Origin: Larkinella rosea | Lineage (GTDB): Bacteria > Bacteroidota > Bacteroidia > Cytophagales > Spirosomataceae | Length of the DNA: 64,000 bases | Assembly: GCF_003858635.1 (NCBI RefSeq) | Contig: NZ_RQJO01000007.1 | Location: 683,941 to 747,940, forward strand | Direction of reading: 5' to 3' | Shown: positions 36,859 to 45,914 of the stretch, in pieces | How positions within the stretch are numbered: position 1 is the stretch's first letter | Layout: every line of letters begins with the position of its first letter | Translations under genes and position numbers: made by a program | Notes under the pieces: generated by a model | Databases searched by the model: none | What the model saw: the letters and a program-made list of their open reading frames with translations, nothing else | What the model was told of the DNA's origin: nothing

Positions 36859-38097
36859 ATGAATCTCATCGAAAACATCCGCGAAGGACTGCGTTCCATC
36901 ATTTCCAATCGGCTGCGAACAATTCTGACGTCGCTCATTATTGCCATTGGTATCACCTCGCTGGTCGGCATTCTGACGGCCATCGACGGAATTCAGAGTT
37001 CGGTGGATAACAGTTTTGCCGGGCTGGGTGCCAATACCTTCGATATTCAGGGGCCGCGGATGTACCGCCGGTTTGGCGGACGGTCCGAAAAACGGGTTCC
37101 ACCAATCGACTATCACCAGGCGATGACGTTTAAACGGCGCTTTCAGCAAGGGGAAAACATTGCGGTTTATGCTTCCGTGACCGGAGCCGCGCAAATTAAA
37201 TACGCGTCTAAAAAAACCAATCCGAACGTCCAGTTGATTGGTATCGATGAAAATTATTTAGGAATCAAGGCTTTAAAACTGCAGTCAGGCCGAAACTTCT
37301 CACCCAACGATTTGGAGAACTCCCTGAATGTAACCATCATCGGCAGCGAAATTGCGACCACCTTATTTGACCGCGGCCAGAATCCGCTCAATAAGGAAAT
37401 CAATATACTGGGGGGAAAATTCAAAGTCATTGGTGTACTTGACAAAAAAGGCGGTTTTTCGGGTGGAGGAGATGATCGTCAGGCACTGGTTCCGCTGGAG
37501 AATGCCCGGGCGATGGCGGCCAACCGAACGCTGACGTTCGACATCACGGGTTCGGTTCCGAACATGGGTGACGCCGAAACGGCGGTTGATGAAGCCCGCG
37601 GGCTCATGCGTCAGATTCGGCGCGACGTGCTGGGAAAACCGGACTCATTTGAAATCAAACGGGCGGACGAATTGGCCAAAGATTTCGAAAACATTACAAG
37701 CTACCTGCGGATCGGCGGTTTTGGCATTGGTTTTATCACACTGCTGGGGGCCGCCATTGCCCTTATGAACATCATGCTGGTTTCGGTGACGGAGCGAACC
37801 CGCGAAATTGGCATCCGGAAATCGCTGGGTGCAACCCCAAAACGCATTCGTGAGCAGTTTTTGATCGAAGCCATTGTCATTTGCATCATTGGCGGATTCG
37901 GCGGCATCATGCTGGGAATCGGGATCGGCAACATTATTTCGACGGTTGTCAGTCAGGGAAAGGGTAGTTTTGTAGTACCCTGGTTCTGGATGGGAGTTGG
38001 TATTCTGGTTTGCGTTTCAGTAGGTTTATTTTCAGGGATTTACCCGGCCTTCAAAGCCTCGCGCCTGGATCCAATTGAAGCCCTTCGGTACGAATAA
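36859..38097 (+). CDS. MacB-like ABC transporter permease
   Basis: A 412-residue permease with the standard single-module MacB layout: N-terminal helix (about residues 20-42), a MacB_PCD periplasmic domain, then three C-terminal helices carrying TERTREIGIRKSLGATPKRIREQFLIEAI. It would couple an ATPase to periplasmic export or lipoprotein release. No ATPase gene is next to it. The start at 36859 (MNLIENIREGLRSI) fits the family; an ATG eleven codons earlier (36826) is less likely. Confidence 0.88.
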   Translation: MNLIENIREGLRSIISNRLRTILTSLIIAIGITSLVGILTAIDGIQSSVDNSFAGLGANTFDIQGPRMYRRFGGRSEKRVPPIDYHQAMTFKRRFQQGENIAVYASVTGAAQIKYASKKTNPNVQLIGIDENYLGIKALKLQSGRNFSPNDLENSLNVTIIGSEIATTLFDRGQNPLNKEINILGGKFKVIGVLDKKGGFSGGGDDRQALVPLENARAMAANRTLTFDITGSVPNMGDAETAVDEARGLMRQIRRDVLGKPDSFEIKRADELAKDFENITSYLRIGGFGIGFITLLGAAIALMNIMLVSVTERTREIGIRKSLGATPKRIREQFLIEAIVICIIGGFGGIMLGIGIGNIISTVVSQGKGSFVVPWFWMGVGILVCVSVGLFSGIYPAFKASRLDPIEALRYE

Positions 38098-38183
38098 CAA
38101 ACTTTGTCTGCTTTTAAAACCAGCTCCAAAACCGCCTGACGGCGCTGTATTTACAGCTATTTCCAAAAAATATTCATTATTCA

Positions 38184-38215
38184 TTGTTCATTATTCATTA
38201 TTAATCCTACTTTTG
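38184..38215 (+). promoter_or_regulatory. tRNA-Leu promoter
   Basis: TTG at 38184-38186 and TACTTTTG (TAnnTTTG) at 38208-38215, separated by 21 bases, fit the Bacteroidota -33/-7 pattern about 38 bases before the tRNA. Confidence 0.6.
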
Positions 38216-38252
38216 CACCCACGTTCGCTTGAGCGACACGCACCGTAAGTTT

Positions 38253-38336
38253 GCCGGGATGGCGGAATCGGTAGACGCGTTGGTCTCAAACACCAATGTC
38301 TGCAAGGGCATGCCGGTTCGAGTCCGGCTCCCGGTA
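38253..38336 (+). tRNA. tRNA-Leu (anticodon CAA)
   Basis: An 84-nt cloverleaf. The acceptor GCCGGGA pairs with TCCCGGT (one G-U), the D-arm includes AATCGGTAGACG, the anticodon stem TTGGT/ACCAA encloses loop CTCAAAC with CAA at 38287-38289, there is a long class II variable arm, and the T-loop is GGTTCGAGTCC. No CCA is encoded. It reads UUG codons and marks the border between GC-rich core DNA and the AT-rich island. Confidence 0.95.
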
Positions 38337-38340
38337 CAAC

Positions 38341-38387
38341 AAACACCTTACAAAAAGCTGATTTTCAGTGATTTGTAGGGTGTTTTT
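38341..38387 (+). terminator. tRNA-Leu terminator
   Basis: AAACACCTTACAAA pairs with TTTGTAGGGTGTTT (one G-T pair) and is followed by T residues, directly after the tRNA. Confidence 0.8.
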
Positions 38388-38553
38388 GGTTTGTTACTGT
38401 AACATTACTGAAACAATTCGAAAAACCTTTCCTATTTTTTCACTTCAGGCAAAACTCATTAATATTTTGGTGTTACCCTTAGAGTCTCGGATTTATGCTA
38501 AAATTGCAAATGAAGAGCTTGATAAACGATGAGTCTTTTTAATTAGGAGATAG

Positions 38554-39480
38554 ATGAAAGTTGGAGACTTAAACTTCTTTGCAGAGCTGCTCACCACTGA
38601 GGGATACAATAAATACTACCAGCGATTTGAATGGGCAGTAGAGTCTGAATGTGAGAATCTCGGAATTCACATAGTTGAACAGAACCAGCCAAAGGAATTT
38701 ATACTTGTTCTGTCAACTATAGATGATAATGATGGCAATATTATGCCCATACATGTCCATTATTATTTTAAGGATTTTATTGCAAACCAATCTAAAATTA
38801 TTGAAAACAAACTATTAGCTACTTTCGAAGTGGAATTAATCGCTTTACCAAATGACCAAATTGCATTTCAGGTGCCTTTTTTAATGGGTTATACCGCCCA
38901 TTTAATTTTCCATTCCGAGCAAAGTATATTAAGTTATAATCGCTTTCTTTTACAATCATTAATTCGCCTTTACGAGCGTTTACAGGAGATACAACTTGAT
39001 TATCTTCCGAAATTAGTACCATCACCTGAAACCCTGGAAAATTTTGTTGATCGAAATAAAGAATTAGATCAACTGAATAAGGTGGAAATTCCTAAAGCTT
39101 TAAGTTATATTAAAGGGCAGGTGAGAGAATCGACTTACGAAGATTTCATTGAAAAACTCTACATTACTCTTCGTAGCCAAGCATTAATAGAGTTCAAAAC
39201 CAGCAAGCCAAACTTCCGACATTTGTTTGTTGGCCCGGTAAAAGAAAAAATCGTTTGGTTAGGTAAAAATAGCCAATTAAAATATTTAATCCGAGGACTC
39301 GTAAAACGGAATTTCATTAAGGCAGACAGTGGTTATGAAATTACAGCTGCTTGCTTTAAACGACCCAATCAAGATCTGCTTGCATACAATATAGATCATA
39401 CAGGCCTGCCCAAGCTTAAAGACCAGAAAGACGAAATTGATAATATCTTAAAGGCAATTGAAGGTTCTATTCTACTATAA
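38554..39480 (+). CDS. Island hypothetical protein with RteC-like C-terminal pattern
   Basis: A 308-residue soluble protein. The N-terminal two thirds are unrecognised. The C-terminal stretch KIVWLGKNSQLKYLIRGLVKRNFI followed by YEITAACFKR resembles the end of RteC-like and related Bacteroidota mobile-element proteins, where a helix pair precedes a small winged-helix-like domain; this is a tentative match. A clear AGGAGA precedes the ATG by a few bases, unusual for this phylum. It is first of the island genes next to the tRNA, suggesting a regulatory or mobility-control role. Confidence 0.6.
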   Translation: MKVGDLNFFAELLTTEGYNKYYQRFEWAVESECENLGIHIVEQNQPKEFILVLSTIDDNDGNIMPIHVHYYFKDFIANQSKIIENKLLATFEVELIALPNDQIAFQVPFLMGYTAHLIFHSEQSILSYNRFLLQSLIRLYERLQEIQLDYLPKLVPSPETLENFVDRNKELDQLNKVEIPKALSYIKGQVRESTYEDFIEKLYITLRSQALIEFKTSKPNFRHLFVGPVKEKIVWLGKNSQLKYLIRGLVKRNFIKADSGYEITAACFKRPNQDLLAYNIDHTGLPKLKDQKDEIDNILKAIEGSILL

Positions 39481-39551
39481 AATTCTAATTTGGATTCTTA
39501 TCCATAAATAAAGTAAGAGCTTTTTTGTTTAAGCTCAATTACGTTTTTTCC

Positions 39552-39588
39552 GCCAAGGCTGAATGGGAACTCCGTTTGGCCTTTTTTT
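39552..39588 (+). terminator. Possible weak terminator
   Basis: GCCAA and TTGGC form a 5-bp stem with a large loop, followed by seven T residues, 70 bases after the upstream gene. The T-run is convincing; the stem is weak. Confidence 0.35.
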
Positions 39589-39698
39589 ATGTTCTAATTT
39601 AATTCTTACAGACTGATTCTGCTTTCGGTATCCCCTCCCTATTCATATAGGTTTGACTCAATCTTCAGCACGAAGCTGTAGAGTTAAATCAAAAAAAA

Positions 39699-39992
39699 AT
39701 GAATGTAGAGTTAGTAACCAAGACCGAACTAGAAGGTCTTGTTCGGAACCTGGAGACACTTATCCGGCGAGCCACACGAAACACCCATGGCGGTGAACAA
39801 GCAGTGTACGACAACGAGGCCTTATGCAAGAAGCTCAAATTGAGCAAACGAACCCTCCAGAACTGGCGGGATGAAGGATTGATCGAGTTCAGTCAGATCG
39901 GACACAAAATCTATTACACCGAGAAGGCAGTAAATCAGATGCTGGAAAAAAGTAAGGTTAAATGTTTCAACAACAATTACAATGGACGCTGA
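39699..39992 (+). CDS. Excisionase/MerR-like HTH DNA-binding protein
   Basis: A 97-residue protein with a helical N-terminus and a winged HTH of the excisionase (HTH_17) kind: DNEALCKKLKLSKRTLQNWRDEGLIEFSQIGHKIYYTEKAVNQML. Such proteins bind DNA near attachment sites or replication origins of Bacteroidota mobile elements. Its end overlaps the start of the DUF3987 gene by 11 bases, so the two are translationally coupled. It is the first gene of the candidate replication module. Confidence 0.85.
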   Translation: MNVELVTKTELEGLVRNLETLIRRATRNTHGGEQAVYDNEALCKKLKLSKRTLQNWRDEGLIEFSQIGHKIYYTEKAVNQMLEKSKVKCFNNNYNGR

Positions 39993-41283
39993 GAATACAC
40001 CATTTATACCGGCGTCTGTATACGACCGGTTACCTCGCTTTCTGAAAAATTTATGCGAGGAGTTTAAAGACAACAGAGAACGGGATGTTTTCCTGACCTC
40101 TGTTTTAGGGATTTTGAGTGGATGCTTCGATACCGTTTCAGGCAGTTATGCTGGCAATCGAGTGCATGCAAGTCTCTACGCGTTTGTAATAGCTCCACCA
40201 GCCAGCGGAAAAGGGAGCATGTCTTGGGCTAAACATTTGGCTAATCCGCTTCATAATCAAAGGAAGCAGGCAGGTTCAGAAGCTGTAGAAACCGTAAAGG
40301 GTCATGGGGTTCTTGACTTCTTTGATGATCAGTCGCGTCTGCTATATATTCCTGCTAACATAAGTGCAGCCGCGTTAATTGACCAGCTAAATAAAAACGG
40401 TGGAAACGGTATTATTTGCGAAACAGAAGCTGACACATTAGCAACAACCTTAACACAAGAGTGGGGTAAGATTTCAGATATTCTTCGGAAAGCCTTCCAC
40501 CATGAAACTGTTTCCTTGCGTAGGAAAACAAAAAATGAGTATGTAGAGATTAATAATCCACGCTTGGCAATGGTACTGACTGGGACGCCAGGACAGCTTA
40601 AGGGAGTTATACCATCGACCGAGAATGGGTTGTTTAGTCGATTTGTATTTTACATCTACCACGACGTTCCAGAGTGGAGAAAAGTATCCCCTAGTAATCA
40701 CAAGACAGATCGGGAGGAGATGTTTGAGAAATTCGGGAAATGGTTGGCTGATCGAGTTACCCAATTAGGAAAAGGGCAGGTTGAATTCCAGTTGACTGAT
40801 GGACAATGGGAAGCACTTGATGCGCACTTCAAGGGGCTGTTAGAAAACACGCAAAAGGAGTTAGGGGCATATGCCAGTGCAATTGCAACTCGATTAGGCT
40901 TAATTACTTTCCGATTGGCAATGGTATTGAGCGCCACCCGTCGATTGGAGCGAGTCAACAAAGATGGCCATGTGCTAGATGGGACTATCGAATGTATTGA
41001 TGCCGATTTCGATAGTGCCATGGAGTTGTCGGATATATTTTATCGACACGCCCTAGCTACCTATGACATGGTACCTAGCGGGGATGTGACTGACCTTACA
41101 GGGTCAGAAAGAAAACTTTATAATGCACTGCCAGATGAAGCTTGGTTCACTCGAAATAAAGCCGTTTCAAATGGTGTAGAGGCTGGCATGCCATTAAGAA
41201 CCGGCTATGCTTGCCTGCATCTGTTAGTTAAAAAAGGGTATCTGGAGCGCGATAAAGAGGGGCTTTACCGCAAAATCAAATAG
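39982..41283 (+). CDS. DUF3987 P-loop protein (putative mobile-element helicase/primase-associated ATPase)
   Basis: A 433-residue protein with a Walker A-like APPASGKGS at residues 71-79, a Walker B-like GIICETEAD near residue 140 and a sensor-like LAMVLTGTPGQL. The C-terminal ~60 residues look like a winged helix (LYNALPDEAWFTRNKAVSNGVEAG...LLVKKGYLERD). DUF3987 proteins in Bacteroidota plasmids, phages and conjugative elements are associated with replication primases or helicases; direct biochemistry is scarce. This copy lacks the extra N-terminal primase domain found in longer forms. It lies between the HTH gene and the polymerase-like gene. Confidence 0.82.
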   Translation: MDAENTPFIPASVYDRLPRFLKNLCEEFKDNRERDVFLTSVLGILSGCFDTVSGSYAGNRVHASLYAFVIAPPASGKGSMSWAKHLANPLHNQRKQAGSEAVETVKGHGVLDFFDDQSRLLYIPANISAAALIDQLNKNGGNGIICETEADTLATTLTQEWGKISDILRKAFHHETVSLRRKTKNEYVEINNPRLAMVLTGTPGQLKGVIPSTENGLFSRFVFYIYHDVPEWRKVSPSNHKTDREEMFEKFGKWLADRVTQLGKGQVEFQLTDGQWEALDAHFKGLLENTQKELGAYASAIATRLGLITFRLAMVLSATRRLERVNKDGHVLDGTIECIDADFDSAMELSDIFYRHALATYDMVPSGDVTDLTGSERKLYNALPDEAWFTRNKAVSNGVEAGMPLRTGYACLHLLVKKGYLERDKEGLYRKIK

Positions 41284-41381
41284 GTGATAATTCGACCAGT
41301 CGTGTAAAAAGATGGAAAGGCATTACTGTTTTGCAGCCTTTGCAAAAAGTGCACGGCTGGTTTTTTAAATTCAAAAACAAA

Positions 41382-42905
41382 ATGTTAAAGAAAACAATCC
41401 TACTTCCAGAAAATTTTGACTTGGAGCAACTTCTAATCGACCATCCACCACATGTCCGACTACGGATCGAAAAACTTAAATATATCCTTGGACTCATCAA
41501 TGAGCTCCCAGCATACGACCATCGGTTTTTTGAAGGCCAAAGGGATGAAGCGTTGTATGTGCCAATAAATTCCCAAATCATTAAGAGTAAGGTTTGGAAT
41601 TATCAAGAATACCTGGGTTATCTTGTGGAGGTAGGTGTGTTAGAATGCAATGGGGTTTACTTCCCTGGTTTTTCTTCGAAAGGGTATCGTTTTACGGAGC
41701 ATTATCAGATTAAGACTATCAGAGATTCTGTCAGCAATCCAAAGCTGATAGCGAAAACAAAGAGCCAAAAACAAAAGGAGGCTGCTGCGTTGGCCATGTA
41801 CCCTAATTTAATCCATCATTTTGACGGCTTGGAAATTGACCTTGAAAGAGCACAAGGCTATCTTCAACACGTATATGAGGAAGAATCCCAATCAGCTGAA
41901 AAAAAGATCAGTCGTAGGGCTGCTTCTCGCCATAGCGCTGCTTTGATCAACGTTAATAAGCTGGTAGAAAAGTCCTTTCACTTCAGCATTGACAACAATG
42001 GGCATCGCCTACACACTACACTGACAAACTTGAATAAGGCTTTGCGTCAGTTTTTATCTTATCAAGGTGAAAAACTGGTGGCATTTGACTTGAGCAATTC
42101 ACAGCCATTTTTGGCCCAAGTTTTGTTTAATAAGTCATTTTATGAACCTACTGAAGATTGCTTAACTTTGACATTATCTTCTTTGCCAAAAGAGACACAG
42201 CAGTTAATCAATGAAAATTTAAAAGCGCGAATAGGCGAGTATATACTTTCAAATACTAAAACTAGTAAGTATAGTATAAACTCTTCTACCCCTCTATCCA
42301 CTTGCCCCCTTATGTGCGGGAATTTAGAATTTAATGATCAAGCAGATGGAAGAGTAGAAGTTGTTCGAGAAGCAGAAGATTTCCAAATTAAATTGTTACA
42401 GAATCAGGAGTTAGAAAAATATTTATCTTTCTTAAATGGTGGGCTGTTTTATGAACAATTAGGAAAAGAAATAAGTCAACGCACTGGACGCGGTTACAGA
42501 GACCGGGATCAGTTAAAACAAGTGATTAGTACTGTTCTATTTTCCAGCAACGACGAGAAATTTCCTCCGATAGTAAACCGAAAACGGGTCTTCAAAGAAG
42601 TGTTTCCTTGGATAGCTGGTTTGTTTGAACTGTTAAAGTCTGATGATCATAGAACCTTGGCATTACTCTTACAGACGATTGAGTCTGAAATCTTTTTGAA
42701 CCGCATTGCTGGACGTATTAGTCAGGAAATGCCTGAAGTGCCCTTATTTTCTCTCCATGATAGTCTAGTGACGACTGGAGAGAATGAAGGTTACTTAAGC
42801 CAGGTAATGAAAGAGGAGATTGAAAGAGCAATTGGAGCCGTTCCTGACCTAAAAAGAGAGGAATGGAGTACCGATGGTATAGAAGTAGTCGTAAAATCTC
42901 TATAA
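41382..42905 (+). CDS. Candidate single-subunit polymerase (PolA/T7-RNAP-like) of a mobile element
   Basis: A 507-residue protein (a TTG at 41331 could add 17 residues). I see what looks like a full right-hand polymerase core: an upstream GHRLHTTLTNL block like the GRLSS..PNLQN of PolA (Arg209); motif A as FDLSNSQP with Asp236; motif B as R375-x3-K379-x7-F387, the exact spacing of the R-x3-K-x7-Y helix; and motif C as SLHDSLVTT with His459-Asp460. A helix LLLQTIESEIF between B and C mirrors the PolA QGTAAD region. No exonuclease domain. Whether it makes DNA, RNA or primers cannot be told. It follows HTH and DUF3987 genes, and its stop abuts an IS end. Confidence 0.6.
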   Translation: MLKKTILLPENFDLEQLLIDHPPHVRLRIEKLKYILGLINELPAYDHRFFEGQRDEALYVPINSQIIKSKVWNYQEYLGYLVEVGVLECNGVYFPGFSSKGYRFTEHYQIKTIRDSVSNPKLIAKTKSQKQKEAAALAMYPNLIHHFDGLEIDLERAQGYLQHVYEEESQSAEKKISRRAASRHSAALINVNKLVEKSFHFSIDNNGHRLHTTLTNLNKALRQFLSYQGEKLVAFDLSNSQPFLAQVLFNKSFYEPTEDCLTLTLSSLPKETQQLINENLKARIGEYILSNTKTSKYSINSSTPLSTCPLMCGNLEFNDQADGRVEVVREAEDFQIKLLQNQELEKYLSFLNGGLFYEQLGKEISQRTGRGYRDRDQLKQVISTVLFSSNDEKFPPIVNRKRVFKEVFPWIAGLFELLKSDDHRTLALLLQTIESEIFLNRIAGRISQEMPEVPLFSLHDSLVTTGENEGYLSQVMKEEIERAIGAVPDLKREEWSTDGIEVVVKSL

Positions 42906-44158
42906 TGTAGTAGCCACTACTTGATCTGACAGTAAGGGGAAAAATTAACTGTCGGCTGTCGCCTTCATCACTGACCAGTTGAATTGATGAGATGTAGTCT
43001 GATCCACTGTTTCCTGTTCGGCTTCCGCTTGTACAGAAGGGGAAAAAAGTGGGTTTGCCAACTGCTCCAGCAACTTTTCTCGGGCTAAGTCAACGGTGTC
43101 CATAAACGTCTGCATTGGGGTTTTACCAAAGCAATGCTTACCGGAATGTGTTCGTTGCTGGTTATAGTGGTTCATCCACAAATCTACATCCCGCTGGAGT
43201 TGTTCCAAACTGGTATAGAGTTTTTTACGAAAAGCGATGGCATAAAATTCGTCTTGAATCGTCTTATGAAAACGTTCACAAATACCGTTGGTCTGCGGGC
43301 TTTTGGCCTTAGTTTTCGAGTGATCGACATCTTCGAGGGCTAAAAACAGTTGGTATTCATGTTGTTCCCGGTTGCCGCAATATTCCGTTCCCCGGTCGGT
43401 CAATACCCGTAATAGCCGCAGTTGATGCTGTTCATAGAAAGGGATGACCCGATCATTCAACAGATCAGCCGCTACTAAAGCGTTCTTGCGATCCTAGATC
43501 TTGATAAAGGCCACTTTAGCGTAGGTGTCAATAAAGGTTTGCTGGTAGATATGACCTACCCCCTTGATATTGCCCACATAATAGGTGTCCTGAGCCCCCA
43601 AATAGCCTGGGTGGTGTGTTTCGATCTCACCCATCGCTTGTTTTTCCAGCTTGGCCTTTTCCAAAGCGGCTACCTGCTCCTCCGTCAGAATGATGCCTTC
43701 CTGAGCCACTTTGGCCTCCAGGGCTTTCAATCGTTTGGAAAACGTTTCTACATCATGCCGCAGCCAAATGCTGCGAACACCACCAGGTGAAATCACGATA
43801 GCTTGTTTCTTCAACTCATTTGATACCCGGAGCTGCCCCAAAGCGGGTTGTTCGATAGCCATCTTCAAAACGGCCTGTTCAATCGACTCGTCCACGCGAT
43901 TTTTCGGACATGGCTTACGGCGACTCATTTCCTGAAGTGCCATTTCACCACCTTGGTCATAGAGTTCTTTGAAGCGATAGAAGCTATCTCGTGAGTAGCC
44001 CATGATGCGGCAGGCTTTCGAGACGTTCTGAAGCTGGTCGGCCAAGTTGAGAATACCTAGCTTATTCTTGATAATCTTCTGTTGTGTTGTCATTGGCTTA
44101 ATCGTTGGTTTAAAGTTAAAAAACTTGTAAACTGTCAGATTAAGTCTTGACTACTTCA
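42906..44158 (-). mobile_element. IS481-like insertion sequence
   Basis: About 1.25 kb. The ends are inverted repeats of roughly 28 bases with about 22 or 23 matches (left 42906-42933, right 44131-44158; both contain ATCTGACAGT in the inward part) and finish in TG...CA. It carries one transposase gene on the minus strand. I saw no clear target-site duplication. Confidence 0.75.
42945..44093 (-). pseudogene. IS481-type DDE transposase interrupted by TAG
   Basis: The gene would encode about 382 residues: an N-terminal HTH (KACRIMGYSRDSFYRFKELY), then an rve-type DDE core with Asp in GAQDTYYVG, Asp in LTDRGTEYCG and Glu in GICERFHKT. A single in-frame TAG at 43494-43496 lies between FIKI and DRKNAL, where a Tyr codon is expected (KLYDRK in relatives). 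Both halves remain in one frame with no shift, so the damage is recent or the codon is read through. Unless suppressed, the element is immobile. Confidence 0.85.
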
Positions 44159-44184
44159 TTTCATGTTATTTAATAAGTCATGAT

Positions 44185-44715
44185 CTAGTTGTTCTGTGGG
44201 TTACACCGGCTGCAGTTCGTTGCTTCTATACCCATTTCTTTAGCAACTAATTTGGCAGCCTCCCCAGCTCTCTCGTATGAATCGAATGGTCCGCGCCATC
44301 CTCCATTATCCTCTCCGTGTATGGTTCTTTGTGCACCTGCTCCTTCGTTACAAAACGAACATTGTCCTCTGTGTAATCTTACCTTGCGATTTGGATAATT
44401 AAAGTAAAAGTAAATACTTTTTAGTAAGGCTCCTTTTTGTAAGTTAGTAACCAACCGACCTGTAGTATTCTGTGAATTCACGATGTCCCAATCCCATTTC
44501 GTCTTATAGCCGAAGTTTTCCAATACTCGGACTAAGCTGATAATGTGATTGGCAGGGATAGGACGATTAGTGGTTAAAAGATTAAGCAGTGTATTTTTTG
44601 GTATTTCGGCTATTTGTTCAATAGCTGATATGGATAGGACACGGCTGCGGGTGAAATCGAAGAAACGATGAATAGCCGCTGATTCTTCTGTGATTACTTC
44701 CTTTTCTAAGATCAT
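44185..44715 (-). CDS. HTH regulator with C-terminal Cys-rich (zinc-binding-like) domain
   Basis: A 176-residue protein (start at 44715; an ATG at 44820 is in frame but lies upstream of the operator-like palindromes). The N-terminal half has a helical HTH-like region (SISAIEQIAEIPKNTLLNLLTTNRPIPANHI). The C-terminal part has paired cysteines, CSFCNEGAG and CSRCNPQ, around GWRGPFDSYERA, a small module seen in many bacterial proteins, probably zinc-binding. Two palindromes directly upstream suggest autoregulation. Its role in the island is unknown. Confidence 0.65.
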   Translation of the reverse strand: MILEKEVITEESAAIHRFFDFTRSRVLSISAIEQIAEIPKNTLLNLLTTNRPIPANHIISLVRVLENFGYKTKWDWDIVNSQNTTGRLVTNLQKGALLKSIYFYFNYPNRKVRLHRGQCSFCNEGAGAQRTIHGEDNGGWRGPFDSYERAGEAAKLVAKEMGIEATNCSRCNPQNN

Positions 44716-44728
44716 TTTGCTTAAAGTT

Positions 44729-44784
44729 TTTCTTTGTGTGTAAAAATACACAAAGAAAATACTTGATGTGTATTTATGTACACA
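44729..44784. promoter_or_regulatory. Two operator-like palindromes
   Basis: TTTCTTTGTGT/ACACAAAGAAA (44729-44758, 8-base spacer) and TGTGTA/TACACA (44767-44784) lie just upstream of the HTH/Cys-rich gene. Both contain GTGT/ACAC half-sites and may bind the same protein. Confidence 0.5.
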
Positions 44785-45029
44785 TATATTTTTGTTTCTA
44801 CTAAAAACGGACTGGAGCATTCTGAGTAAAAAAATAGAAATATATATGAATATTATTCAGGGTCGACTAATTGCAAATCACAGGTGGATCGCTGGCAATG
44901 CTTCAGCATGCAGCCCGGTGGTTAAAAGAGAAGATTAGAAGCTTCAATAATGCGGTCGAGCGATAACGAAACGAACCTATCACTTAGAATGTCACCTACT
45001 AGGGTCACGACTGCCAATTAACTGACATG

Positions 45030-45914
45030 TTAAAATAGCACAAACTCATTTATTGTCTGCACCACTACTTTATCAGATTGTCCCTCAATTACCGACTCAA
45101 TGGAATCTGGTACATTAGCCAACAGATCATACCCAGTTAATCGCTCGACTTCATCAACACTAACCCGGTAAGTACTCCAAGACTTTTCCCCAGCGGCATT
45201 GTTGTTCGGTATCCAGATTGCAATAACCCTTGTCTGAGTATTTATACGGTTGAGGTCGTTACTTCCTACTGGAATCACAACGATAACCTTCCAAAGGACA
45301 GAAGGAACAGTTACTTTATTTCCAGAAATGGTGCTTGCTGTGCCGTTGTCTCCGGTACCTCCTTTGCCATGCGTTCCGGCAATAATATATGCTTCGTTAC
45401 CATCGGAGATTAGTTTACGGACATAACCTTCCAATTGATTCCAGCTATCCCGATTTAGTTTAGGTGCTTGGGGAACAATGTTGGTCATAAAGAACGTGGA
45501 GCGATTTTCCTCAACGGTTGAATCTCTATCATCACTTGGACATAAATGACCCCGATCAAAACCTGAGTTTGTATAATCATCATGCCGAACCTGGTACCAT
45601 CCATTCGGTAGTGTCTGATCAGGAATGAAGAGCCCCGAATACCGTTTAGCAGATCCTTTCCAAGCAGATGACAGATGCCAAGAACACCAATTTGCAATAT
45701 CGTTGCTTCGATTATAGCTCAAGGAGTAAGCTGATCTTTCAACGAGGTAATTATTTTCTTGACTCATGTTGGCACCGCTGGGATTCCCAAGTGCCATATT
45801 GGCGTCGCGAGTAGGCAACTTAGAATCTGGTTCCGGCTGATCGGCTGTTCTACAGGAGGTAAAGGTATTGAGTAAGAATAAGACTGAAAAAGTGTAAATG
45901 AGAATCTGATTCAT
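45030..45914 (-). CDS. NUC1-family DNA/RNA non-specific endonuclease lipoprotein
   Basis: A 294-residue protein starting [21 protein letters not shown], a lipoprotein signal with Cys21 as the acylated residue; an upstream ATG at 46010 gives no signal. The nuclease motif [13 protein letters not shown] puts the general base at His123; the metal-binding Asn is in [16 protein letters not shown]. It probably degrades extracellular DNA/RNA at the cell surface or in the periplasm. As island cargo it could supply nucleotides or act against competing DNA. Confidence 0.88.
   Translation of the reverse strand: MNQILIYTFSVLFLLNTFTSCRTADQPEPDSKLPTRDANMALGNPSGANMSQENNYLVERSAYSLSYNRSNDIANWCSWHLSSAWKGSAKRYSGLFIPDQTLPNGWYQVRHDDYTNSGFDRGHLCPSDDRDSTVEENRSTFFMTNIVPQAPKLNRDSWNQLEGYVRKLISDGNEAYIIAGTHGKGGTGDNGTASTISGNKVTVPSVLWKVIVVIPVGSNDLNRINTQTRVIAIWIPNNNAAGEKSWSTYRVSVDEVERLTGYDLLANVPDSIESVIEGQSDKVVVQTINEFVLF

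Noticed and set aside
41331-41381. TTG-initiated 17-residue extension of the polymerase-like protein
   Set aside because: A TTG start is possible but the ATG at 41382 is a stronger start, and the extension overlaps a weak hairpin-like segment.
42906-44158. Target-site duplication flanking the IS481-like element
   Set aside because: The bases outside the inverted repeats (CTATAA and TTTCATG) do not match, so no duplication is claimed.
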